From Chloroflexota bacterium (GTDB taxonomy: Bacteria > Chloroflexota > Anaerolineae > Aggregatilineales > UBA3940): a DNA stretch of 5,677 nt. The notes beneath the pieces were generated by a model. That model saw only the letters and a list, made by a program, of their open reading frames with translations. It made no database searches and had not been told where the DNA came from. This document shows, one piece after another, positions 1-5,450 of the stretch. How positions within the stretch are numbered: the first letter of the stretch is position 1; each line of letters starts with the position of its first letter. The DNA is taken from the NCBI GenBank assembly GCA_011051745.1, contig DRKO01000362.1:1-5677 (forward strand). The letters run 5' to 3'. Position numbers and translations under genes: made by a program.

Positions 1-2046
1 GGTCAGAAGTACGACCATCTCCCCCTCGTACTGCCGGGCAGTCGAAGCGTCTCCCCCGTTGTCCATGTCCGCCATCATGAAGCTCAGCTCCCGGATGCGC
101 TCACTCAGGCGGGCCTCACGCAGGGAGAGGAATATTCGGATTGCCTCCTCCCACAGGCGTTCCTCTGGAAGTTCCACCGCGCGGAAAGGCGTTACCTGAC
201 GATGCAGAGCGTCGAGAGGCCGGGCCAGCCAGCCCTCCACCTCCTGCCGGGCCAGGGGATCGAGCATCTGCCGGAGGTACTCGAGCGGTTCGATCTCCTC
301 CTGATCGAGGGCTGCCTGCCAGGCCTGAAAGATGGCGCGGTATTCAGGGTGAGTGAAATCAGCCGCCACCACCCTCAACGACAGGCCATCGAAAGGCGGC
401 CAGGGGCCCGGCATTTCCCAATCGGGCAGGAAAGGAGCCAGCTTCTCAGGAGAGAGACAGTTCGCCAGAATGCGGTTGATCTGATAGATCAGCCGCGGGA
501 GCCTGATCAGCGCGGCCAGGCAGAAAGCCTCGCGCGGGTAGTCGGCCATCGTGGCGAGCGCTGACTCGGCCGCTGCATCCTCATCCACAGGCGGCGCAGG
601 CGGGGCCTCCTCGCGACCGGCAGCCTGAGAGCGGGAGCGCCGTCCTTTTGCGGGCGGATGCTCCGGGAAGAGCGCCCGCTCCTCTACCTTCAGCAGGCGG
701 GCGAGGCGCTGGCGATAGTGGCTCCGCTCGACCGGATCGGCCACCTCGTTAATGAGCGGCACGACCTGCCGGGCAATGGCGCTCTTGACCTTCGCATCGT
801 TAAGGTCCCGGCCATCCGTCACCCGCCGGATGACATGTTCGACGACCGGCAACGCTTCTTCGATCAACCGGCCCCAGAGTGCCGGGTCTTCCCGGATCAC
901 GTCGTCGGGGTCTTTGCCCTCCGGCAGAGTCAGCACCCGGATGTCGAACCCCAGGCGGCTCTCGTAGCGGATCATGCCCTGCGGGTCGAATTCAGCGGTC
1001 AGCCGGGCGCGGTACTCACGCTCGGCCATGTCGAAGTCCCACACGCCTTCTTCGCTGGCCTGCTCCGCAGCAGCCCGCGAGACCCGCTCGATCACCTCCC
1101 GCCCCCGGTCCATCGCCATCTGCCCGGCGGCGTCAGGGTCGAGCGCCAGTATCAGGCGGCCCGCATAACGGGCCAGCAGGCGGAGTTGATCCTCCGTTAA
1201 GGCTGTTCCCATCTGGGCCACAACGTTTGTGAAGCCCGCCTGATGAGCCTGCATAACGTCCATGTAGCCCTCGACGATGACCGCCGTCTCGCTCTCCCGG
1301 ATGCTCCGCCGCGCCCGGTCAAGGCCGAAAAGCAGCCTGCTCTTGTCAAACAGCCCGCTCTGGGGTGAGTTCAGGTACTTGGGTTTTGCGTCTTTGTCCA
1401 GGGCCCGCGCTCCGAAGCCGACGATATTCCCCCGTGCGTCACGGATCGGGATCATCAAACGGTTTCGGAAGCGGTCATATGTCCGCCCATCCTCCCGGAC
1501 GACGAGCAACCCGGCCTCGATCAGGTCTTCGATCTCATAGCCCAGCCGGGTCAGATGGCCGGTCGCGGCGTCCCAGCTATCGGGCGCGTAGCCAAGCGTG
1601 AACCCGGCCACCGTCTCATCCGAGAGCCCGCGCGACCGGACATACGCGCGTGCGTGAGAAGCCTCCGGCGCATCGAGGAGCATCTCGTGGAAGAAGTGGG
1701 CCGCCTCGCCCAGCAGGCTGCGCAGGCGTTCGTATTCCTCCTGCTTTTTGCTCTGTTGCGGGGTAAGCGGTTCCAGTTCGACGCCAGCACGCCGCGCGAG
1801 ATTGCGCAGCGCTTCGGGGAAATCCCATCCCTCATACTGCATGACGAATGAGTAAACGTCCCCGCCAGCTCCGCAACCGAAGCAACGCCAGTTTTGCGAA
1901 TCCGGGAAGACAACGAAAGAGGGTGTTTTCTCGCTGTGGAATGGACAGAGAGCTTTATAATTGCGCCCGGTCTTTTTCAGTGGAATGTAGTCGCCGATCA
2001 CTTCCACTATGTCGAGCCGGGCTTTAATTTCACTGATCTGATCCAT
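1..2046 (-). CDS. dnaG: DNA primase DnaG, C-terminus cut off by the left edge
   Basis: DnaG makes the short RNA primers used by the replisome and works with the replicative helicase. I read 682 codons from the ATG at 2046-2044 to base 1 with no stop, so the gene is open at its C-terminus. Residues 8-59 form the CHC2 zinc finger, with ligands C34, H37, C55 and C58. The motif KYLNSP (223-228) marks the primase core. The Toprim catalytic domain carries EGYMD at 259-263 and DPDAAG at 303-308, which supply the metal-binding acidic residues. LPEGKDPDD at 374-382 is another family signature. Between the last two motifs are 65 residues; the E. coli enzyme has about 25, so an insertion of about 40 residues is present. 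Residues about 455-495 are a Pro/Ala/charged linker ahead of a C-terminal domain that I cannot classify. The start is fixed by the N-terminal family match, and no other start codon lies between it and the upstream in-frame stop (2094-2092). Codon use matches the neighbours. Confidence 0.97.
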   Translation of the reverse strand, partial: MDQISEIKARLDIVEVIGDYIPLKKTGRNYKALCPFHSEKTPSFVVFPDSQNWRCFGCGAGGDVYSFVMQYEGWDFPEALRNLARRAGVELEPLTPQQSKKQEEYERLRSLLGEAAHFFHEMLLDAPEASHARAYVRSRGLSDETVAGFTLGYAPDSWDAATGHLTRLGYEIEDLIEAGLLVVREDGRTYDRFRNRLMIPIRDARGNIVGFGARALDKDAKPKYLNSPQSGLFDKSRLLFGLDRARRSIRESETAVIVEGYMDVMQAHQAGFTNVVAQMGTALTEDQLRLLARYAGRLILALDPDAAGQMAMDRGREVIERVSRAAAEQASEEGVWDFDMAEREYRARLTAEFDPQGMIRYESRLGFDIRVLTLPEGKDPDDVIREDPALWGRLIEEALPVVEHVIRRVTDGRDLNDAKVKSAIARQVVPLINEVADPVERSHYRQRLARLLKVEERALFPEHPPAKGRRSRSQAAGREEAPPAPPVDEDAAAESALATMADYPREAFCLAALIRLPRLIYQINRILANCLSPEKLAPFLPDWEMPGPWPPFDGLSLRVVAADFTHPEYRAIFQAWQAALDQEEIEPLEYLRQMLDPLARQEVEGWLARPLDALHRQVTPFRAVELPEERLWEEAIRIFLSLREARLSERIRELSFMMADMDNGGDASTARQYEGEMVVLLT

Positions 2047-2047
2047 G

Positions 2048-2053
2048 CTCCCC
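2048..2053 (-). promoter_or_regulatory. dnaG ribosome binding site with very tight spacing
   Basis: On the minus strand the bases just before the dnaG ATG read GGGGGAGC-ATG. The purine core GGAG is therefore only one base from the start codon, much closer than the usual 5-9. No in-frame alternative start lies upstream, and the protein alignment supports this ATG, so the start stands. Initiation may be weak, or may rely on the G-rich tract further upstream. Confidence 0.45.
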
Positions 2054-2191
2054 CGGCATACCTGCTGCCTGCTGCTAACCCACTGATCACCTTACACCCT
2101 GTTCGGAAGGCCCGCCGGACTTCACGAGAATCATGCAGGTCTTCGCCTGACGGTAAACCTCGGAACCAGCCCCTATACCTGTAAATCCGAT

Positions 2192-2223
2192 TGCGAAGAA
2201 TCTGCTCCCCGCAGAAAGTCGCA
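2192..2223 (-). promoter_or_regulatory. Two-step hairpin in the dnaG leader
   Basis: Two nested perfect 5-bp arms are visible. The outer arms are TGCGA (2192-2196) and TCGCA (2219-2223); the inner arms are TCTGC (2201-2205) and GCAGA (2211-2215). The loop is 5 bases, and a small internal loop (AGAA opposite AAG) lies between the stems. In dnaG mRNA the apical loop reads GGGGA, similar to the purine-rich stretch just before the dnaG start. No U-run follows, so this is not an ordinary intrinsic terminator. Its function is unknown. Confidence 0.4.
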
Positions 2224-2248
2224 GGCCTCACTGCCGGTGTCCGGCCTG
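2222..2248 (-). repeat. Competing inverted repeats in the dnaG leader
   Basis: CAGGCC (2222-2227) is complementary to GGCCTG (2243-2248) across a 15-base loop. Inside it, GCCGG (2233-2237) pairs with CCGGC (2241-2245) across a 3-base loop. The two stems share bases 2243-2245 and cannot form fully together. The outer stem also uses the last bases of the neighbouring hairpin at 2192-2223. At this GC content some of this is expected by chance. Confidence 0.3.
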
Positions 2249-2279
2249 AAGCGTCGCCAGCCTGTCACCTTGTGATGCC

Positions 2280-2309
2280 ATTATACTCATGGCTCAAGGC
2301 TGCGTGCAA
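2280..2309 (-). promoter_or_regulatory. Candidate dnaG promoter with perfect TATAAT
   Basis: On the minus strand, bases 2285-2280 read TATAAT, a perfect sigma-70-type -10 element. Eighteen bases upstream, 2309-2304 read TTGCAC, a poor -35 that matches the consensus only in TTG. Transcription would start near 2273 and give dnaG a leader of about 225 nt. On the plus strand the same site reads TATACT (2282-2287), so this A/T box could also serve rightward transcription. I see no better minus-strand promoter closer to dnaG; CCTATA at 2172-2177 (TATAGG on the minus strand) is a weaker alternative. Confidence 0.45.
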
Positions 2310-2424
2310 ACCGTCTACCTGCTTTCCGCCGGGCCTGGCCGGGGCATCCTGACCCTCCGGGGAGCGGAGAGCGTAGCCTGACCGTAGAGGGATAGTATAA
2401 AAATCCTATGAACATCGGTGATTT

Positions 2425-2452
2425 TTGAGATGTTTTTGATACAGATTGATAC
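2425..2452 (+). repeat. Three helically phased TTGAKA repeats over the ftsH promoter
   Basis: TTGAGA at 2425-2430, TTGATA at 2436-2441 and TTGATA at 2446-2451 are spaced 11 and 10 bases apart, about one helical turn. The last two extend to a perfect 7-mer TTGATAC with a 3-base spacer. On the minus strand this reads GTATCAA-TCT-GTATCAA, a tandem heptad. The array spans both -35 and -10 elements, where a bound protein would block RNA polymerase. The regulator, if any, is unknown. Confidence 0.5.
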
Positions 2453-2453
2453 T
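2425..2453 (+). promoter_or_regulatory. Candidate ftsH promoter
   Basis: TTGAGA (2425-2430) matches the -35 consensus at 5 of 6 bases. It is separated by exactly 17 bases from GATACT (2448-2453), which matches the -10 consensus at 4 of 6. Transcription would begin near 2460, giving a leader of about 53 nt to the GTG at 2513. This placement would leave an ATG start at 2459 at or before the first transcribed base. A second A/T-rich box, TAGTATAAA (2393-2401), has no convincing -35. Confidence 0.55.
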
Positions 2454-2458
2454 AATTT

Positions 2459-2491
2459 ATGGTAAACTCACTACCATCTCTAACGATGGTA
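2459..2491 (+). promoter_or_regulatory. Overlapping inverted repeats in the ftsH leader
   Basis: ATGGTA (2459-2464) is complementary to TACCAT (2472-2477). The longer TACCATC (2472-2478) is perfectly complementary to GATGGTA (2485-2491) across a 6-base loop. The middle arm can pair with only one partner at a time. The element lies between the predicted transcription start and the ribosome binding site at 2501-2505. It could be an RNA switch or a DNA operator. The stems are short, so an RNA role is uncertain. Confidence 0.4.
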
Positions 2492-2500
2492 TATGGTGTC

Positions 2501-2505
2501 GAGGT
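2501..2505 (+). promoter_or_regulatory. ftsH ribosome binding site that decides the GTG start
   Basis: GAGGT lies 7 bases before the GTG at 2513, ideal spacing for a Shine-Dalgarno site. The in-frame ATG codons at 2459 and 2486 have no such sequence before them. A second GTG at 2510 would have only 4 bases of spacing. Confidence 0.65.
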
Positions 2506-2512
2506 AGTAGTG

Positions 2513-4363
2513 GTGAACAACCAAAGTAATCAGGGCAATAACCAGAACCAGTTGAGTTGGACGCGAGGGCTGTTGATCATCGCCCTGATCGCGGCGGCGG
2601 TTATGGGCGTCCAGTACCTGGCTGCTCAGTTCAGCAATAACACCGCCACGATCACGCTTCCCCGTCTGGCAGATCAGGTACGCGCCGGAGAGGTCTCCCG
2701 GATCACCATCCAGGGGGACGATCTGACGGTCGAACTGGTCAGCGGGGAGACTTTCAGCACGCGCAAAGAGCCCGGAACCAGCCTTTATGAAACGCTGTCC
2801 CTGCTCGGTGTCAGCGAGGCACAGTTGCGAAACGTCGAGGTCGTCGTAGCCGGAGCCAGCCCCTACGCCTCGGTCGGTAACATCCTCCTGACCATGCTCC
2901 CGCTCGTTCTGATCGGGGGGTTCGTCATTATGATGATGCGCTCTATGCGCAGCGGGCAGGATCAGGCCATGAGCTTCGGGCGCAGCCGGGCCAGAGTCAT
3001 CAACGTGGACCGTCCCGTCGTGACCTTCGACGATGTGGCAGGCGTGGAGGAATCCAAGCAGGAACTGGAGGAGATCGTAGAGTTTCTGCGTGACCCTCAC
3101 AAGTTTATCCAGATGGGCGCACGGGTTCCGAAAGGCGTCCTGATGATCGGCCCGCCCGGAACCGGAAAAACTCTGCTGGCCCGCGCGGTGGCCGGAGAGG
3201 CAGGCGTGCCGTTCATGAGCATCTCCGGATCGGAGTTCGTCGAGATGTTCGTGGGGGTCGGGGCAAGCCGGGTCCGCGACCTGTTCGACAAGGCCCGGCA
3301 GGTTGCGCCCTGCATCGTCTTTGTGGATGAGCTCGACGCGGTCGGGCGGATGCGCGGGACCGGCCTGGGCGGAGGCCACGATGAGCGCGAGCAGACGCTC
3401 AACCAGCTTCTGGTCGAGATGGACGGCTTCGACAACGACACGAATATCATCGTCATTGCGGCCACCAACCGGGCGGATGTGCTCGATCCGGCTCTGATGC
3501 GCCCCGGACGCTTCGACCGCAAGGTTTACGTCAGCCGCCCGGATGTCAGGGGACGGCGGCAGATTCTGGAGGTACACGTCCGGGGGAAGCCTCTGGCCGC
3601 CGATGTTGATCTGGAAGTGATCGCCAAGCTGACCCCCGGCTTCTCCGGTGCGGACATCGAGAATCTGGTCAACGAAGCGGCGATTCTGGCCGCGCGGCGT
3701 AATATCCCAACCATCGGCATGGCCGAATTTCAGGAGGCGATGGAGAAGATCGTCGCCGGGCCGGAGCGGCGTTCGCGGGTTGTCAGCCCGGAGGAGAAAA
3801 AAGTCGTCGCCTACCACGAGGCCGGGCACGCGGTGGTGATGCATCATCTGGAGTTCAGCGATCCGGTTCACAAGATCACCATCATTCCGCGCGGGATGGC
3901 AGGGGGCTTCACCATGCCGCTCCCGGAGAGCGAAGACAGCAGCCTGCTGAGCCGCGAGCAACTCGAAGACCGGATCATCGGACTGCTGGGCGGGCGAGCG
4001 GCTGAGGAGTTGATCTTCAACCGCATCACGACCGGAGCCAGCAACGATCTGGAGCGTGCCACTGCGATCGCGCGGGCGATGGTCACGCGCTACGGTATGA
4101 GCGAGAAGCTGGGGCTTCGCGTTTACGGCGAGGATCAGGCGACCGTGTTTCTGGGCCGCAGCCTCGGCGAGCGCCGCGACTACAGCGATGAGACCGCCCG
4201 CATGATTGATAACGAGGTCGCTTATATCCTGAGCCGGTCCTACGAACGGGCGAAAGAGATTCTCACCGAACACCACCACAAACTGGTTTCCCTGGCCCGG
4301 ACGCTGCTTGAAGTAGAGACCGTTGATCGCCAGCAATTCGAGATGCTGATGGCAACAGCCTGA
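2513..4363 (+). CDS. ftsH: ATP-dependent zinc metalloprotease FtsH
   Basis: FtsH is a membrane-anchored hexameric AAA+ protease that extracts and degrades misfolded membrane proteins and some short-lived regulators. From the GTG at 2513 it is 616 residues, close to the usual 600-650. Residues 1-16 are polar and Asn/Gln-rich. Membrane segments lie at about 18-38 and 123-142, with an extracytoplasmic domain between. The AAA+ module has Walker A GPPGTGKT (213-220), pore-loop FVG (246-248), Walker B VDE (D272, E273), and the second region of homology with arginines R333 and R336. The protease domain has HEAGH (435-439) and the third zinc ligand D512 in SNDLE. All key residues are present, so the enzyme should be active. 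The frame is also open back to an ATG at 2459 (634 residues), but the GAGGT site and the promoter position favour 2513. A hairpin follows the stop, so ftsH is probably a single-gene transcript. Confidence 0.97.
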   Translation: MNNQSNQGNNQNQLSWTRGLLIIALIAAAVMGVQYLAAQFSNNTATITLPRLADQVRAGEVSRITIQGDDLTVELVSGETFSTRKEPGTSLYETLSLLGVSEAQLRNVEVVVAGASPYASVGNILLTMLPLVLIGGFVIMMMRSMRSGQDQAMSFGRSRARVINVDRPVVTFDDVAGVEESKQELEEIVEFLRDPHKFIQMGARVPKGVLMIGPPGTGKTLLARAVAGEAGVPFMSISGSEFVEMFVGVGASRVRDLFDKARQVAPCIVFVDELDAVGRMRGTGLGGGHDEREQTLNQLLVEMDGFDNDTNIIVIAATNRADVLDPALMRPGRFDRKVYVSRPDVRGRRQILEVHVRGKPLAADVDLEVIAKLTPGFSGADIENLVNEAAILAARRNIPTIGMAEFQEAMEKIVAGPERRSRVVSPEEKKVVAYHEAGHAVVMHHLEFSDPVHKITIIPRGMAGGFTMPLPESEDSSLLSREQLEDRIIGLLGGRAAEELIFNRITTGASNDLERATAIARAMVTRYGMSEKLGLRVYGEDQATVFLGRSLGERRDYSDETARMIDNEVAYILSRSYERAKEILTEHHHKLVSLARTLLEVETVDRQQFEMLMATA

Positions 4364-4384
4364 ACTTCCCTACCCCGACCATTG

Positions 4385-4428
4385 AGACGAAAGGGCTGCG
4401 GGCATGTGTGTTCGCGGCCCTTTCGTCT
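4385..4428 (+). terminator. Strong hairpin after ftsH without a U-tract
   Basis: The arms 4385-4396 and 4417-4428 are perfectly complementary over 12 bp. The stem extends inward through one T-G wobble and three more pairs (4398-4400 with 4413-4415), making 16 bp with a 12-base loop. It starts 21 bases after the ftsH stop. The right arm is followed by GGCAATG rather than a run of T, so this is a U-poor terminator or an mRNA 3'-end protecting structure. On the minus strand there is no T-run either. Confidence 0.75.
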
Positions 4429-4435
4429 GGCAATG

Positions 4436-4452
4436 TCCCCAACGGATGGGGA
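4436..4452 (+). promoter_or_regulatory. Dyad over the -35 position of the DUF2085 promoter
   Basis: TCCCC (4436-4440) and GGGGA (4448-4452) form a perfect 5-bp inverted repeat around a 7-base spacer. It covers the position where a -35 element would sit for the TATAAT at 4463, and no -35 consensus is visible there. This is a plausible operator or activator site, or a small chance palindrome. Confidence 0.35.
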
Positions 4453-4459
4453 TAGGCTG

Positions 4460-4468
4460 TGATATAAT
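4460..4468 (+). promoter_or_regulatory. Perfect extended -10 promoter for the DUF2085 gene
   Basis: The bases read TGA-TATAAT, the full extended -10 consensus (TGnTATAAT). Such promoters can work without a good -35, and none is visible here. Transcription would start near 4475, giving a 40-base leader to the ATG at 4515. Together with the upstream hairpin this separates the gene from ftsH. Confidence 0.7.
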
Positions 4469-4503
4469 TCCTCCGCCAGCCCACGTTCGGCCTGTATCGT
4501 CGG

Positions 4504-4509
4504 AAAGGA
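4504..4509 (+). promoter_or_regulatory. Ribosome binding site of the DUF2085 gene
   Basis: AAAGGA lies 5 bases before the ATG at 4515. It decides the start: the frame is open back to an ATG at 4404, but that ATG sits in the loop of the ftsH hairpin and upstream of the promoter. Confidence 0.7.
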
Positions 4510-4514
4510 TCAGG

Positions 4515-5420
4515 ATGCGGACTTCACAGCCAGACATTCTCAAGCCATCACCGGCTCCATCACCTGAAACAACCCGGCCTGATAAGCCTGCCCTGCTGAC
4601 CCGCCTTCTTGATCCTGCCAACCGGTTAACGTGGATCGCCACCGTGGCGATGGTTGTCGTGCTGGCTTTCTGGTTCGCTTTCACACCGGCGGGGCTGCTG
4701 GGCAAAGCGGACGCGGTCGGCTACGCCGTCTGCCACCGGATCACGGTCCGTTCGTTCGCCTTCCCCAACGGACGCCAGCTCCCAATGTGTGCCCGTTGCT
4801 CCGGGACGTTCCTGGGGGTGCTGGTCGGCCTGCTGGGGCCGGGGTTGCTCTTCAAGCGCCGCCGGTCGGGGATGTTCCCGCCAGCCTGGATCATGGCGAT
4901 CATGCTTACCCTGAGCGCGTGGTGGGCGGTTGATGGCACAAACTCGTTTTTGCGCCTGCTGCCCTACGACCTTCCCCAGCTTTACCCTCCCAGCAATCCC
5001 CTGCGCCTCATCACAGGCATGATGCACGGGATCACGATGGGGAGCTTGCTCCTGCCGGTCGCCAACGCGACTCTATGGGCCGATGTGAGAGCAGAACGCA
5101 CGATTGAGAACTTCTGGCAACTGCTGGCCCTGCTGGGTATCGGGGGAGCCCTGATCCTGATGGTTCTGAGCGGGTGGGCGATCTTTCTGTATCCTCTGGC
5201 CCTGTTGAGCAGTCTGGGCGCGATCGCGGTGCTGGCGGTGGTCAATATGGTGATGATCACTTCTCTGATCGGGAGAGAGAACCGCGCCCGCACTCTGGGT
5301 GACGCGGTCCCGTTGCTCTTTCTGGGCGTGGCAATGACGATCGCGATGATCAGCCTGATAGATGCACTGCGCTTTGCCGTGTTCGGGACGTGGGACGGCT
5401 TCGTCTTCCCCGGCGCGTGA
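4515..5420 (+). CDS. DUF2085 family multi-pass membrane protein, function unknown
   Basis: The protein is 301 residues from the ATG at 4515. I recognise the DUF2085 signature but know of no experimentally established function for the family. Residues 1-35 are a Pro-rich cytoplasmic-type tail. Hydrophobic segments lie at about 38-58, 97-113, 122-138, 167-183, 203-223, 226-250 and 264-288, suggesting around seven membrane passes. Between the first two is the family core: CHR (73-75), RSF (79-81), then GRQLPMCARCSG (86-97) with a CxxC pair at C92 and C95. Further conserved-looking motifs are DGTN (140-143) and NPLRLITGM (161-169). C73, H74, C92 and C95 could bind a metal or form a thiol pair; that is inference. 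The gene has its own promoter and lies 30 bases upstream of a Nudix gene, which is probably co-transcribed. Codon use matches its neighbours and no sign of recent transfer is visible. Confidence 0.88.
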   Translation: MRTSQPDILKPSPAPSPETTRPDKPALLTRLLDPANRLTWIATVAMVVVLAFWFAFTPAGLLGKADAVGYAVCHRITVRSFAFPNGRQLPMCARCSGTFLGVLVGLLGPGLLFKRRRSGMFPPAWIMAIMLTLSAWWAVDGTNSFLRLLPYDLPQLYPPSNPLRLITGMMHGITMGSLLLPVANATLWADVRAERTIENFWQLLALLGIGGALILMVLSGWAIFLYPLALLSSLGAIAVLAVVNMVMITSLIGRENRARTLGDAVPLLFLGVAMTIAMISLIDALRFAVFGTWDGFVFPGA

Positions 5421-5423
5421 GAT

Positions 5424-5450
5424 GGAGGTGGGCCCGCTCCCCACAGCAAT
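5424..5450 (+). promoter_or_regulatory. Apparently split ribosome binding site for the Nudix gene
   Basis: The only good Shine-Dalgarno sequence, GGAGG (5424-5428), ends 22 bases before the ATG at 5451, too far for normal use. Between them GTGGG (5428-5432) pairs with CCCAC (5440-5444) across a 7-base loop. If the hairpin folds, GGAG (5424-5427) is left with 6 unpaired bases (AGCAAT) to the start codon, which is normal spacing. Confidence 0.45.

Larger units (their letters stand above)
2047..2512. other. Divergent dnaG/ftsH control region, no gene
   Basis: This 466-base gap separates two genes read in opposite directions. Short open frames cross it (for example 1894-2184 plus and 2007-2231 minus), but they overlap dnaG, match no family I know and have no clear ribosome binding site. 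The dnaG half (2047-2390) is GC-rich, with several short hairpins and a perfect minus-strand TATAAT. The ftsH half (2391-2512) turns sharply AT-rich and carries the repeats and promoter listed separately. Between about 2310 and 2390 I see only a weak hairpin (arms 2355-2359 and 2365-2369) and nothing I can name. Confidence 0.75.

Noticed and set aside
202..1200. Plus-strand open frames opposite dnaG (202-564 and 658-1200)
   Set aside because: They share the codon phase of dnaG and are complements of its codons. The minus strand carries the primase motifs across the whole span.
2310..2390. Possible small RNA or riboswitch in the GC-rich stretch before the ftsH promoter
   Set aside because: Only short low-complexity GC pairings are visible (for example 2355-2359 with 2365-2369), and nothing matches a known class.
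2493..2507. Four-codon upstream frame (ATG GTG TCG AGG TAG) overlapping the ftsH ribosome binding site
   Set aside because: It has no clear ribosome binding site of its own, and such tiny frames occur often by chance.
2425..2512. CIRCE/HrcA or canonical CtsR operator before ftsH
   Set aside because: No TTAGCACTC-type inverted repeat is present, and the tandem heptads do not match the CtsR box (A/G-GTCAAA).
2480..4336. 618-codon open frame on the minus strand opposite ftsH
   Set aside because: Its codons are in exact phase with the ftsH codons, so it stops only where ftsH uses TTA, CTA or TCA, which are rare at this GC content. The peptide resembles no family I know, while the plus strand encodes every FtsH motif.
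4404..4514. N-terminal extension of the DUF2085 frame to the ATG at 4404
   Set aside because: That ATG lies in the loop of the ftsH hairpin and upstream of the extended -10 promoter, with no ribosome binding site. The ATG at 4515 has a good one.
4064..5227. Two GCGATCGC octamers (4064-4071 and 5220-5227), the HIP1 motif common in cyanobacteria
   Set aside because: Both lie in GC-rich coding sequence, and two copies in 5.7 kb are too few to suggest a cyanobacterial genome.
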